Below, piece after piece: positions 8,345 to 16,865 of a DNA stretch of 35,191 nucleotides (position 1 is the stretch's first letter; each line of letters opens with the position of its first letter). The DNA is from Acidobacteriota bacterium. GTDB lineage: Bacteria > Acidobacteriota > Terriglobia > Bryobacterales > Bryobacteraceae. The DNA lies in NCBI GenBank assembly GCA_025354525.1, contig JANXMS010000374.1, forward strand, positions 1 to 35,191, in the 5' to 3' direction. Made by a program: the position numbers and the translations under genes. The notes under the pieces were generated by a model, which saw only the letters and a program-made list of their open reading frames with translations, had not been told where the DNA came from and did not search any database.

Positions 8345-8944
8345 ATGGTTATTGATGGAATTTACTATGCGCTCGGATTGCTGGTGGGCGGAGCGTTGGC
8401 TGGCTACCTGACTCGCCCCTGGATGGCGATCCCTTTTGTGATTTTGGCGATGTTCTGCCTGTGGTTTTTCCGGGACCCGGAACGAAAGGTGCCGGGGGGT
8501 GCGGTGGCAGTTTCGCCTGCCGATGGGAAGGTGACGTTGATCAAGCAGATCGACGGGAAGACGCGGGTAAGCATTTTTTTGAACGTGTTCGATGTTCACG
8601 TGAACCGGACGCCAATTGCGGGGCGGGTGGTGGACGTGAAGTATCAGACGGGGAAGTTTTTGGTTGCGAGCAAGGACGAGGCTTCGACCGATAACGAGAT
8701 GAACACGATGGTGGTGGAGGCTCCGGACGGGGTGCGGGTCGAGTTTAGCCAGATTGCGGGATTGATTGCGCGGCGGATCATCTGCACGAAGAAAGTGGGT
8801 GATGTGTTGGCGGCGGGAGAGCGGATGGGTTACATCAAGTTCGGCTCGCGGGTGGATGTTTGGTTTGGTCCGGAATGGAATGTGGCCGTGCAGGTGGGCG
8901 ACCGCGTGTCGGCGGCTTCGTCAGTAATCGCAAAAAGGAAATGA
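8345..8944 (+). CDS. psd: phosphatidylserine decarboxylase (short, pyruvoyl-dependent)
   Basis: Psd turns phosphatidylserine into phosphatidylethanolamine at the inner membrane. The 199-aa protein is the short type. A hydrophobic N-terminus (about 8-40) precedes FRDPERKVPGGAVAVSPADGKV and the segment VSIFLNVFDVHVNRTP, a family hallmark. The self-cleavage site that makes the pyruvoyl group is the serine of KFGSRVDVWFG near residue 161. Start ATG 8345; no clear Shine-Dalgarno sequence is visible. It is the first gene of a plus-strand operon and is joined to pssA by an overlapping stop and start. Confidence 0.95.
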   Translation: MVIDGIYYALGLLVGGALAGYLTRPWMAIPFVILAMFCLWFFRDPERKVPGGAVAVSPADGKVTLIKQIDGKTRVSIFLNVFDVHVNRTPIAGRVVDVKYQTGKFLVASKDEASTDNEMNTMVVEAPDGVRVEFSQIAGLIARRIICTKKVGDVLAAGERMGYIKFGSRVDVWFGPEWNVAVQVGDRVSAASSVIAKRK

Positions 8945-9846
8945 TGCCCAGGCTGAGTTTATCGGAGCGTTTGATTGACCCGAATTCGCCGGACCGGCGA
9001 CCGCGGCGGGCGGCGTACGCGTTGCCGACGATGTTCACGGCGGGTAACCTGCTGTTGGGGTTTTTGGCGGTGATGGAGTCGTTCAAGGGGGCGCTGGATA
9101 CGGCGTTAAACCATGCGGGTACAGCCCAGCACCATTTTGAGTTGGCCGCGATCATGATTGGAATTTCGGTGTTCGTCGATGGGCTGGACGGTCGGATTGC
9201 GCGGATGACGAACACGGTGAGCGATTTTGGTCGGGAGATGGATTCGCTGGCGGACGTGATTTCGTTTGGTTTGGCGCCGGGGGTGTTGGCGTTCACGTGG
9301 GGTTTGTTGTTCATTGATTGGTCGCTGCTGCCGAATGCGGAGTGGCGTCTGCCGATTGAGCGGGCGGGTTATTTTGTGACGTTTTTGTTCCTGCTTTGCG
9401 GTGCTTCGCGGTTGGCGCGGTTCAACGTGCAGGAGAATCCGGTGCCGAAGAATCCGGGGCGGCCGGATCGGAAATACTTTGTAGGTTTGCCGATACCGGC
9501 AGCGGCGGGGATGCTGGCGGCGGTGGTGTACGCGGCGGGTTCGCATCCGCTGCGGAATTGGATAGCGGCGGTGGGTTGGATGGCGTTGATTGGGCTGCTT
9601 TCGTTTTTGATGGTGAGTACGTGGCGGTACCGGAGTTTTAAGGACTTCAACATGTTGAGTCCGCGATCATTTCGGAGCGTGATTACGTTGGGGGCGTTTC
9701 TGTTTCTGGTGTTCCACTTTTCGCAGTTGGTTCTGCTGGCGATGGGGGTTTGGTACACGGGGAGCGGGATCGCGGTGCGGTTAGGTGGTCTTTTGCAGCG
9801 TAAATTTCGGCCGGTTGAACCGACCGCGGAGCATCAAGTTGGCTAA
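8944..9846 (+). CDS. pssA: CDP-diacylglycerol-serine O-phosphatidyltransferase
   Basis: PssA condenses CDP-diacylglycerol and serine to phosphatidylserine, the substrate of the preceding Psd, so the two genes give phosphatidylethanolamine. The CDP-alcohol phosphatidyltransferase motif is intact as DGLDGRIARMTNTVSDFG, followed by EMDSLADVISFG, with all the conserved Asp and Gly residues. Several membrane segments follow. Two ATGs lie at 8941 and 8944, both overlapping the psd stop. I prefer 8944 because AGGA then has better spacing, giving about 300 aa. The frame is open further upstream inside psd, but that part is a shadow. Confidence 0.95.
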   Translation: MPRLSLSERLIDPNSPDRRPRRAAYALPTMFTAGNLLLGFLAVMESFKGALDTALNHAGTAQHHFELAAIMIGISVFVDGLDGRIARMTNTVSDFGREMDSLADVISFGLAPGVLAFTWGLLFIDWSLLPNAEWRLPIERAGYFVTFLFLLCGASRLARFNVQENPVPKNPGRPDRKYFVGLPIPAAAGMLAAVVYAAGSHPLRNWIAAVGWMALIGLLSFLMVSTWRYRSFKDFNMLSPRSFRSVITLGAFLFLVFHFSQLVLLAMGVWYTGSGIAVRLGGLLQRKFRPVEPTAEHQVG

Positions 9847-10846
9847 ACCGATTGTTTTATTATTAGGCGGTGACTCGCTCGTGGGGAAGGATTTCCAGGC
9901 CCGGTTTGCGGATGCCGGGGTGAAGGGTCAGATTGTGTTGACGGCGGCGGGGGAGGGGGTCAGTTCGATTATCGCCGTTGTCGGGGACGACGACGATGAC
10001 GAGCCGGAGGTGATCCAAGCGTTGGACGCGGATCAGATTGCGTCGGCGAAGGTGATTGTGTTTGCGGGCCAGACGGAAGAGGCGCGGGCGGCGTATGCAT
10101 TGGTGCAGGAGCACCGAGGCCGGACGGCGATCGTGGATTTGACGGGCGAATTGGCAGGGGAACCGGAGGCGCGGGTACGGGCTCCGTTTTTCGAAGCGAA
10201 GCCACCGGGAGGGGATGCGGTACATTCGATTCCTCAGCCGGCGGCCTATATGCTGGCGCATTTTTTGACGCTCGTGCAGCAGGGGCAGCCGATTCGGCGG
10301 GCGGTGGCAACGATATTCGAACCGGCGAGCATGAGCGGTCGGCGAGCGATTGATGAGTTGCAGCGGCAGGCGGTGGGGCTCTTTACGTTTAAGCCGTTGC
10401 CGAAGGAGGTTTTCGGCGAGCAGGTGGCGTTCAACCTGGTGGCGCGACCGGGGGAAGATTCGACGATTGGATGGGCGGGGCGAGAGAAGCGGATCGAGCG
10501 GGATTTGGCGTCGCTGCTGGCGGTGGATGGGGCGGTGCCGATGCCGTCGTTGCGGCTGGTGCAGGCGCCGGTTTTCCACGGCTATGCGGTGTCGTTGTGG
10601 GTGGAGTTTGCGGCGGCGGTGAAGATGACTGGGTTGCTCGATCATCTGACGAGCGAGGGCGTGGATTTGCGGACAGAGGAGTTGGATCCGCCGAACAATG
10701 TGAACATGGCGGGGCAGTCGGGCTATGCGGTGGGGGCGGTGGAAGGGGACCATAACGACAGCCGGGCGTGCTGGTTCTGGTTAGCGGCGGACAACCACCA
10801 ACTGCTGGCTGAGGTGGCGGTGGAAGTGGTGGCGGAACTGGTATGA
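9839..10846 (+). CDS. aspartate-semialdehyde dehydrogenase-like protein without catalytic Cys (Usg-like)
   Basis: A 335-aa protein with the overall plan of aspartate-semialdehyde dehydrogenase. It has a nucleotide-binding-like start (VLLLGGDSLVG), a middle segment (EPASMSGRRAIDELQRQAVGL) like the ASADH core after its active-site cysteine, and a dimer/C-terminal domain with APVFHGYAVSLWVEF. The catalytic NCST is replaced by IPQPAA, and the GHS histidine appears to be tyrosine (HGY). It therefore probably cannot do the Asd reaction. This recalls E. coli Usg, an ASADH paralogue of unclear role. I infer a TTG start at 9839 with GGAG upstream, inside the last codons of pssA. It overlaps lptE by ATGA. 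Confidence 0.75.
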   Translation: MAKPIVLLLGGDSLVGKDFQARFADAGVKGQIVLTAAGEGVSSIIAVVGDDDDDEPEVIQALDADQIASAKVIVFAGQTEEARAAYALVQEHRGRTAIVDLTGELAGEPEARVRAPFFEAKPPGGDAVHSIPQPAAYMLAHFLTLVQQGQPIRRAVATIFEPASMSGRRAIDELQRQAVGLFTFKPLPKEVFGEQVAFNLVARPGEDSTIGWAGREKRIERDLASLLAVDGAVPMPSLRLVQAPVFHGYAVSLWVEFAAAVKMTGLLDHLTSEGVDLRTEELDPPNNVNMAGQSGYAVGAVEGDHNDSRACWFWLAADNHQLLAEVAVEVVAELV

Positions 10847-11352
10847 AGCGGCGGGCGTTTTTAAGCGGGATGGGTTTGACGGGTTGCGGTTACCATGTGG
10901 GCGGAAAGGCCGATCTGTTGCCGAAGACGGTGAAGACGATTGCGATTCCGACGTTTGGAAACCTGACGACGCGGTACAAGATTGCGGACCGGCTGGGCAA
11001 TGCGGTGAGCCGCGAGTTTTTAATGCGGACGCGGTATCAGATTGTGGCGGATCCGAACGGGGCGGATGCGGTTTTGCGCGGGGTGGTGGTTAATTACGTG
11101 GCATTTCCGACGGTGGTGGACCAAGTGACCAGCCGTGCGGCCGGGGTGCAGATTCAAGTGATTTTGCGGCTTACCTTGACGGATAAAGCATCGGGGAAGG
11201 TGCTGTTTACGCGGCCGAACATGGAGGTTCGCGAGCGGTATGAGATCAGCATTGATCAGGGCCAATATTTTGAAGAGTCGGAGACGGCGATCGAACGGTT
11301 GAGCCGGGACGTGGCGCGTTCGGTGGTGAGTGCTGTGCTTTCGGGGTTCTAG
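10843..11352 (+). CDS. lptE: LPS assembly lipoprotein LptE
   Basis: LptE plugs the LptD barrel and helps deliver lipopolysaccharide to the outer leaflet. The 169-aa protein has a short signal peptide with a lipobox LTGC (Cys 15) followed by GYHVGG, the usual LptE opening. Further family features are TVKTIAIPTFGNLTTRYKIADRLGNAVSREF and TRPNMEVRERYEIS near residue 130. Its ATG overlaps the preceding stop (ATGA), and holA begins at the very next base after its stop. lptE next to holA is a widely conserved arrangement. The n-region of the signal is short for a lipoprotein. Confidence 0.9.
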   Translation: MKRRAFLSGMGLTGCGYHVGGKADLLPKTVKTIAIPTFGNLTTRYKIADRLGNAVSREFLMRTRYQIVADPNGADAVLRGVVVNYVAFPTVVDQVTSRAAGVQIQVILRLTLTDKASGKVLFTRPNMEVRERYEISIDQGQYFEESETAIERLSRDVARSVVSAVLSGF

Positions 11353-12405
11353 ATGGCAATGACTCCCGAGCAGTTTTTGACGCAGGTGAAGCTGGGGCGA
11401 TTGCTGCCAGCGTACTTGTTTGTGGGCCCGGATGGGTATAAGCGGAACAAATGTCGCCGGGCGTTGATCGAGTATTGGCTGGCGGAGGGGGAAGAGCGGG
11501 AGCAAGGGTTTACGCGGTTGGACCTGGACGACACGACGCTGGCGGAGGCGATGGACGATGCGCAGTCGTATTCGTTGTTTGCGACGAAGCGGGTGATTTG
11601 GATTACATCGGCGGAGGTGGCGCTGCCGCGGGGGAAGGACACGGAAGGGGCGGCGGAGCCGGTGGCGCGTTTTTTGAAGAACCCTCCGCCGGGGGTGATG
11701 GTGATTTTGCAGTGCAGCCGGTTCGAGTTTGACAACGAGGACAAGGCGAAACTTGAACGCGTTCAAAAGTTCTACAGTTGCGTGGTGGCGCAGGTGGAAT
11801 TTCCGCATCCGACGCCGCTGGAGGCTCGGGCGTTGGCGCAGTTGCTGGCACGGGATAGCGGTTTGCGTTTGGCGCCGGACGCGATGGAATTGTTGATTGA
11901 AGCGACGGGGGGCAACGCGACGCGGATATCGATTGAGCTGGAAAAGCTGGGCCTGCTGACGGGAGAGGGCGGGGCGGTGACGATGGAGCAGGTGGAGAAG
12001 ATGGTGCCGGATGCGCGGGAATCGACGATTTTCGCGTTGGTGGCGGCGATGGGACGGCGGGACCGGAGGACGGCGCTAGAGGTGCTGGATACGCTGGTGC
12101 GGGAGGGCGAGTATCTGCCGCTGGCGCTGAGTTTTTTGGCGGGGCAGTTCCGAATGGCGATTACGGCGAAGGAGGCGCGGCTAGCGGGGGCGGCGCAGAT
12201 TCAGCAGCATTTTTCGCGGCAGGGCGTGCCGATGTGGAAGGCGCGGGCGGAGCAGGTGGCGCAGACGGCGCAGGCGTTTACGCTCGGGCAAATGCAGGCG
12301 GCGGTGCACGGGTTGTTCAAGGCGGACCGGGGTCTGCGGGATATTCGACCGGATGACCGGACAGTGATGGAACAGTTGATTCTGGCGCTTACGGCAGCAG
12401 GGTGA
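11353..12405 (+). CDS. holA: DNA polymerase III subunit delta
   Basis: HolA is the clamp-loader subunit that opens the beta sliding clamp. The 350-aa length fits. The N-terminal domain begins MTPEQFLTQVKLGRLLPAYL and contains FVGPDGYKRNKCRRALIEYW. The AAA-like middle has ALAQLLARDSGLRLAPDAMELLIEATGGNATRISIELEKL, and the C-terminal collar includes FALVAAMGRRDRRTALEVLDTLVREGEYLPLALSFLAGQFR. ATG 11353 directly follows the lptE stop; the second ATG at 11359 is possible. The gene ends 17 bases inside the convergent TonB-domain gene. Confidence 0.93.
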   Translation: MAMTPEQFLTQVKLGRLLPAYLFVGPDGYKRNKCRRALIEYWLAEGEEREQGFTRLDLDDTTLAEAMDDAQSYSLFATKRVIWITSAEVALPRGKDTEGAAEPVARFLKNPPPGVMVILQCSRFEFDNEDKAKLERVQKFYSCVVAQVEFPHPTPLEARALAQLLARDSGLRLAPDAMELLIEATGGNATRISIELEKLGLLTGEGGAVTMEQVEKMVPDARESTIFALVAAMGRRDRRTALEVLDTLVREGEYLPLALSFLAGQFRMAITAKEARLAGAAQIQQHFSRQGVPMWKARAEQVAQTAQAFTLGQMQAAVHGLFKADRGLRDIRPDDRTVMEQLILALTAAG

Positions 12406-12946
12406 AGTTGACGCGGACTTCGGTTTGAACCGGGACAGGGCTGCCATTGAGCAGGGTGGGCTGGTAGAGCCTTTGGCGAACGGCGGTTTGGGCGGCTTCG
12501 GCTAAATCGGCGTGGGGGCTGGCGATGACTTCGGTATCGACGACCTGACCAGCGAAGTTGAGCTGAACCCGGAGGAGGACGGGGCCCTGGATGCGTTTGG
12601 CCCGGGAGGACGGCGGATAAAGCGGGGTGACGCTTTTGACGATTTTGGCTTTCATTGCCTTTTCGTCGATTTTGATGCCAGGGACGTTGGTCGACAGGCG
12701 ATCGTGGAGGTCAAGGGTTTGGGGCGAGTCAGCGGCGAGGGTGAAGTCGATGATCTTTCGGCCGTTGAGAGAAAGCGTGTATTCGCCGGGGTTAAGCTTG
12801 GGGAAGGAGTATTCGCCGTCGCCGGTGGCGTTTGTTTTGGCGCGGACTTCTCCGCCCTGGAGAAGCGCAACTTCGGCGTAGGCGGCCTCGAAGACGGTGC
12901 CCGAGAGAGAACCGGCTTGGGCGAGGAGGACGAGGGCGAATATCAT
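12389..12946 (-). CDS. secreted protein with carboxypeptidase-regulatory-like and TonB C-terminal domains
   Basis: A 185-aa periplasmic protein. It has a signal peptide (MIFALVLLAQAGS) and a small Ig-like carboxypeptidase-regulatory domain (GTVFEAAYAEVALLQGGEVRAKTN, then GDGEYSFPKLNPGEYTLSL). The last 80 residues form a TonB_C domain (YPPSSRAKRIQGPVLLRVQL, GQVVDTEVIASPHADLAEAA). There is no membrane-energy coupling helix of the usual TonB type, so it is not a classical TonB. I chose ATG 12946 because the signal peptide then starts the protein, although no good ribosome site is seen. Its stop overlaps holA by 17 bases. Such proteins are frequent in Acidobacteriota; function unknown. Confidence 0.8.
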   Translation of the reverse strand: MIFALVLLAQAGSLSGTVFEAAYAEVALLQGGEVRAKTNATGDGEYSFPKLNPGEYTLSLNGRKIIDFTLAADSPQTLDLHDRLSTNVPGIKIDEKAMKAKIVKSVTPLYPPSSRAKRIQGPVLLRVQLNFAGQVVDTEVIASPHADLAEAAQTAVRQRLYQPTLLNGSPVPVQTEVRVNFTLLP

Positions 12947-12961
12947 GGATGAGCGCAGCGT

Positions 12962-12987
12962 GCCCGTGCTAATTGCGTAGCACGGGC
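12962..12987 (-). terminator. 10-bp stem-loop after rpsT, possible terminator or processing hairpin
   Basis: GCCCGTGCTA and TAGCACGGGC form a perfect 10-bp stem with a 6-base loop, 36 bases after the rpsT stop on the same strand and 16 bases before the TonB-domain gene. No U-run follows on either strand, so a classical rho-independent terminator is not certain. Confidence 0.5.
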
Positions 12988-13022
12988 CGTTAAAACTGGA
13001 GAAATGTGTTAAAAGGCTGCGG

Positions 13023-13289
13023 TTACGCGGCCAAGTTCTTGATGTGAGCGTAGACGCGCGACTTGTAGCGAGCGGCCGTATTCTTTTTGATGATGCCCCA
13101 CTTGGCGGAGCGGTCAACCATAGAGAACACCGACGGGAGATAAGCCCCGGCACCAGTTGCATCTTTCAACGCGATCAGCTTACGTACCCGTTTGATAACG
13201 GAGCGGAGGCGAGTCTTACGCATCCGGTTGATTTCGGTGCGCTTTTCGGTAACGCGGACCCGCTTTTGAGCCGAAACATGATTTGCCAT
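13023..13289 (-). CDS. rpsT: 30S ribosomal protein bS20
   Basis: bS20 binds 16S rRNA early in small-subunit assembly. The 88-aa protein is very basic and matches the family along its length: [30 protein letters not shown] at the start, and [21 protein letters not shown] near the end. A promoter with a near-consensus -10 lies 40-69 bases upstream of the start, consistent with a separate, strongly expressed transcript. Confidence 0.97.
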   Translation of the reverse strand: MANHVSAQKRVRVTEKRTEINRMRKTRLRSVIKRVRKLIALKDATGAGAYLPSVFSMVDRSAKWGIIKKNTAARYKSRVYAHIKNLAA

Positions 13290-13328
13290 TTACAGAAATA
13301 CCAATCCTTACAGAACGTTCCAGTGATG

Positions 13329-13358
13329 ATCATAGCAATGAGAGGTCGTTGGGCGCAA
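13329..13358 (-). promoter_or_regulatory. sigma-70 type promoter of rpsT
   Basis: On the minus strand TTGCGC (13358-13353) is followed after 18 bases by TATGAT (13334-13329), preceded by TGC as an extended -10. The placement about 40 bases before the rpsT start codon fits. Confidence 0.6.
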
Positions 13359-13540
13359 GTTGTTGGGGTCGGATGTGTCAGCGTCGAGTAAAGAGCTAAG
13401 CTTTCCCGTAAAGTTCTTGGCAGAGCCAATATCTAGGAGATTTCGCCAGGACAGTATTGCCATCCCTCGCCTGACGGTGCGCACTCGCATCGCGGCCTGG
13501 TGCCGTGGTGTTGGACAACATTTTCATTTCGCGGCGACAC

Positions 13541-14443
13541 TTAGGGGAGAATCGTAAGGGGGACGGAGGCGGAATAGAGTGGACGGTCGAGGGTGGTGAG
13601 AACGGCTTCCATCGTATATTGGCCGGGTTCGAGAGCGAGCCGGTCGGAGGTGGTCCAATTTTTTTCGCCGGAGACGGCTTCTTCGCGCATCACGGCGGGG
13701 AAGAGGCGGTTGGCGGACCAGGTGTAGACATTTTCACCGCGATCGTTTTTGATGCGCAGGTCGAAGGATTGGCCGCTATTGAAGCGGAGCAGGAGCGGTT
13801 GGGAGGTCGTGTTTTCGAGGGTGAGGCGGGCTTCGAATTCGGCGTTGCGGGGATAGTTGATCCGGTCGAGGCTGAACCGGAACGCGTGTTCGCCTTGGCC
13901 GAAGACGGCGAGACCACCGACTCGGGCGTAAGTGAGGCGATAGAGCCGGGGGCCGATGATGGTGGTGATTTCGCGTTCAGCGAGGCCGATGCCGTGGATG
14001 AAGACGTCGCGGGTGATGCCGGCGTCGGCGCAGAGGGAGGGGGAATAGCGGACGGCGATGCCTCCGCCGAGGGTTTGTTTGCCAAGGTCGACGGCCCAAT
14101 CGCGGGCGACCACCGTGGCGGGGCCGGTGCATTGTTCGATTTTTGAGTCGTAGCGGTCGGCGTTGAAATCGGCCCAGAGGCCTTCGGTGCCGTCGTTCAA
14201 GAGGGCGACGAGTTGGCTGCGATCATTGTAACGGAGACGGTTGCGCTGGCCGGAGATGCCCTGGTAGATAAAGTACTCGCGGTCGCCAGTTTTTTCCGTG
14301 CCTTCGATGCCGGTGACGATGGTGGCTTTTCCGGTGCGGTAGATCCATTGATTTCCGACGGCGAGGGGGAAGTAGCCTTGCGCCGAGGCGAGAGCAGCGA
14401 GTAAGAGGGCGGAGGAGACCAGCCGGGTAGAGATTAGCATCAT
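13541..14443 (-). CDS. secreted protein with a C-terminal BsuPI-like domain
   Basis: A 300-aa exported protein. It has a signal peptide (about residues 1-21, LLLAALASAQG), then PLAVGNQWIYRTGK, a start seen in many secreted proteins of this phylum. The last 90 residues (RFNSGQSFDLRIKNDRGENVYTWSANRLF onward) match the BsuPI beta-sandwich, named after a Bacillus intracellular proteinase inhibitor. The function here is unknown; protease inhibition should not be assumed from the domain alone. It is divergent from the DapA-family gene. MM at the start leaves a choice between 14443 and 14440. Confidence 0.75.
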   Translation of the reverse strand: MMLISTRLVSSALLLAALASAQGYFPLAVGNQWIYRTGKATIVTGIEGTEKTGDREYFIYQGISGQRNRLRYNDRSQLVALLNDGTEGLWADFNADRYDSKIEQCTGPATVVARDWAVDLGKQTLGGGIAVRYSPSLCADAGITRDVFIHGIGLAEREITTIIGPRLYRLTYARVGGLAVFGQGEHAFRFSLDRINYPRNAEFEARLTLENTTSQPLLLRFNSGQSFDLRIKNDRGENVYTWSANRLFPAVMREEAVSGEKNWTTSDRLALEPGQYTMEAVLTTLDRPLYSASVPLTILP

Positions 14444-14549
14444 AGACGAATACGCGGCAGGACTTTAATTTGTAGCAACGAACTGTGTAAATTTCTACTC
14501 ATTTTTGACGATAGAATAGGGAGCCTAGTTCCACCTCGATCCCTCTATT

Positions 14550-15455
14550 ATGAATCCGATTCAAGGCCCTATGGCCGCGCTTGTTACAACCCGCCGTCCG
14601 ACCGGGCACACGATTGATATTGGTCCAGCCCTTGATGTATTAGATTTCGTGACGGGGCATGGTGTCACGGGCATTGCGCTGCTGGGTGCTACGGGCGAAT
14701 TTCTGCATTTTGATATTGAAGAGCGAATGCGTTTTGCGCATATGGCGATTCGGCGGTGCCGGGTGCCGCTGCTCGTGAACGTGTCGCATTCGACGCTCGA
14801 AGGCGCTTTGACGCTGGCTCGGGACGCGGCTGGCAGTGGTGCGGCAGGGCTGTTGTTGATGCCGCCTTACTTTTTCCGTTATAAGCAGAGCGAGCTACGC
14901 GAGTTTTATCTTCGGTTTGCTGAGGCATCAGAGGGGCTGCCGCCAACGTACCTTTATAACTTGCCGTTTTTCACGAACGGGCTGGAGCCGGAGACCGCGT
15001 GTGAGATTTTAGCGTCGGGGGGCTTTGCGGGGATTAAGGATTCGAGTGGGAACCTGGAAATGTTCGCCTCCTTGGCGGAACAGCGGACGAAGACTCCGTT
15101 TACGCTGATGATTGGGAACGACTCGATTTTGGCGGCACGACGGCACGCCTGTGACGGAGTAATTTCGGGTTGTGCTTGTGCGGTGCCGGACCTGATTGTG
15201 GGGCTGGATCGGGCGGTGACGACGGGCAATGTAGAGGCGGTGGCGCGACTGGGTCAGCGGTTGGCGGAGTTCATCGAGAAGATTGACCCGTTTCCGACGC
15301 CGTTGGGCGTTCAGGAAGCGCTCGCGTTGCGAGGTTTCCCGGCGGTGGTGGCACCGACGCGTCTCGGCGCGGCGTTGCAGGCGCATAGGGAAGTTTTTCG
15401 GGCTTGGTTTCCGAGTTGGTTGCCGGAGATGCAAGCGGACTTGAAGGGGGTCTAA
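14550..15455 (+). CDS. dihydrodipicolinate synthase (DapA) family aldolase
   Basis: A 301-aa class I aldolase/lyase with a TIM barrel of the DHDPS/N-acetylneuraminate lyase family. The phosphate or carboxylate loop is GATGE (46-50). The catalytic tyrosine is Y136 in TYLYNLP, and the Schiff-base lysine is K163 in AGIKDSSGN. The family covers lysine synthesis and several keto-acid aldolases. The surrounding residues are not those I would expect of a true lysine DapA, and the next gene is an amino-acid decarboxylase starting at the first base after its stop. A catabolic aldolase is therefore more likely. Substrate unknown. Confidence 0.88.
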   Translation: MNPIQGPMAALVTTRRPTGHTIDIGPALDVLDFVTGHGVTGIALLGATGEFLHFDIEERMRFAHMAIRRCRVPLLVNVSHSTLEGALTLARDAAGSGAAGLLLMPPYFFRYKQSELREFYLRFAEASEGLPPTYLYNLPFFTNGLEPETACEILASGGFAGIKDSSGNLEMFASLAEQRTKTPFTLMIGNDSILAARRHACDGVISGCACAVPDLIVGLDRAVTTGNVEAVARLGQRLAEFIEKIDPFPTPLGVQEALALRGFPAVVAPTRLGAALQAHREVFRAWFPSWLPEMQADLKGV

Positions 15456-16865
15456 GTGGGGCGGCACGACGTAGAAGCATTTCGCCCGGCGGCATTGGAG
15501 GCGGTCGAGTGGATTGCGGACTATCTGGCCAACTCGCGACGGTATCGGGTGACGGCGGATATGAAGCCGGGGGACCTGATCGACCGGCTGCCGGCGCAGG
15601 GGCCCGAGGAGGGCGAACCGCTGGCGCAGTTGTTGGCGGACTTCGAATCGCAAATTATGCCAGCGATGGGACATTGGAACCACCCGCGATTTTTTAACTA
15701 TTTTTCGTCGACGGGGTCGGTGCCGGGGGTGCTGGCGGAGATGCTGGCGGCGGCGTTGAACTCGAATGGTTTGAACTGGGTGGCTTCACCGGCGGTGGTG
15801 GAATTGGAGCAGGTGGCGCTCGGGTGGCTGCGGCAGTGGAGCGGATTGCCAGACGACTATTTTGGTCAGATTTTCGATACGGCGTCGATTAGTACACTGC
15901 ATGCGTTAGCGGCGGCAAGGGAGATGGCGGATCCGGATTCGCGTCGGTTGGGGCTGACGAAGCGCTTGCGGGTTTACTGTTCGGACCAAGCGCATTCGAG
16001 CGTAGACAAGGCGGCGATTGCGGTGGGGATTGGGCTGGATAATTTGGTGAAGATTCCGTCGGACGGTGAGTTTCGCATGGACGCGGAGAAACTGGCGGAG
16101 CGGATTGCGGCGGACGTGACGGCGGGGTATACGCCTTGCTGCATTGTGGCGAGCCTAGGGACGACCTCGACGACGAGCGTTGATCCGCTGAGTGCGCTTG
16201 TAGAGATAGCGGCCGAGCACAATATTTGGGTGCATATTGATGCGGCGTACGCCGGTGCGGCGTTGTTGCTGCCGGAGTTTCAACACATGATTCGAGGGGC
16301 GGAGCGGGCGCATTCTTACGTGGTGAATCCGCACAAGTGGCTGTTTGTGCCGCTGGATTGCAGTGCTTTTTACACCCGATTCCCGGAGATCTTGCGGCGA
16401 GCGTTTTCGATCACGCCGGAGTATCTGCGGACGAGCGAAGACCCGCGTGCGGTGAATCTGATGGACTATGGGGTGCCGTTGGGGCGGCGGTTTCGGGCGT
16501 TGAAGGTGTGGTTTGTGTTTCGCTATTTTGGGCGGCAGGGGTTGATTGCGGAGTTGCGTCGGCACATAGAATTGGCGCAGTCGTTTCGCCGGATGGTGGA
16601 GGCCGACGGGCGATTCGAAGTAGCGGCACCGGCGCCATTCTCGACAGTTTGCTTTAGAAAAAGGGGGTCGGCGGCGGAGAATCGGTGGATTGCGGCGGAG
16701 ATCAATCGAAGCGGCGACTTTTTCATTTCGCAGACGATTTTACGGGGCGAGTTTACGCTGCGGGTGGCGGTGGGAAATCTTGCGACAACGCAAGAGGACA
16801 TGGAAAGCTTGTGGGAGCGGATTATTGGGCTGAGCGAGCAAGCGCCTGCTCATTGTGGCGGCTAA
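15456..16865 (+). CDS. group II pyridoxal-phosphate-dependent decarboxylase (aromatic amino acid type)
   Basis: A 469-aa fold-type I PLP enzyme of the aromatic-L-amino-acid/glutamate decarboxylase family. The PLP lysine is K294 in NPHKWLF, the pyridine-binding aspartate is D262 in HIDAAYAG, and the stacking histidine is H180 in DQAHSS. The N-terminal domain contains HWNHPRFFNYF, typical of the tyrosine/tryptophan/DOPA branch. The start is GTG directly after the aldolase stop, with AGGGGG upstream. The two genes form an operon. Its end overlaps the convergent histidine kinase gene by 44 bases. The exact substrate cannot be fixed from sequence. Confidence 0.92.
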   Translation: MGRHDVEAFRPAALEAVEWIADYLANSRRYRVTADMKPGDLIDRLPAQGPEEGEPLAQLLADFESQIMPAMGHWNHPRFFNYFSSTGSVPGVLAEMLAAALNSNGLNWVASPAVVELEQVALGWLRQWSGLPDDYFGQIFDTASISTLHALAAAREMADPDSRRLGLTKRLRVYCSDQAHSSVDKAAIAVGIGLDNLVKIPSDGEFRMDAEKLAERIAADVTAGYTPCCIVASLGTTSTTSVDPLSALVEIAAEHNIWVHIDAAYAGAALLLPEFQHMIRGAERAHSYVVNPHKWLFVPLDCSAFYTRFPEILRRAFSITPEYLRTSEDPRAVNLMDYGVPLGRRFRALKVWFVFRYFGRQGLIAELRRHIELAQSFRRMVEADGRFEVAAPAPFSTVCFRKRGSAAENRWIAAEINRSGDFFISQTILRGEFTLRVAVGNLATTQEDMESLWERIIGLSEQAPAHCGG

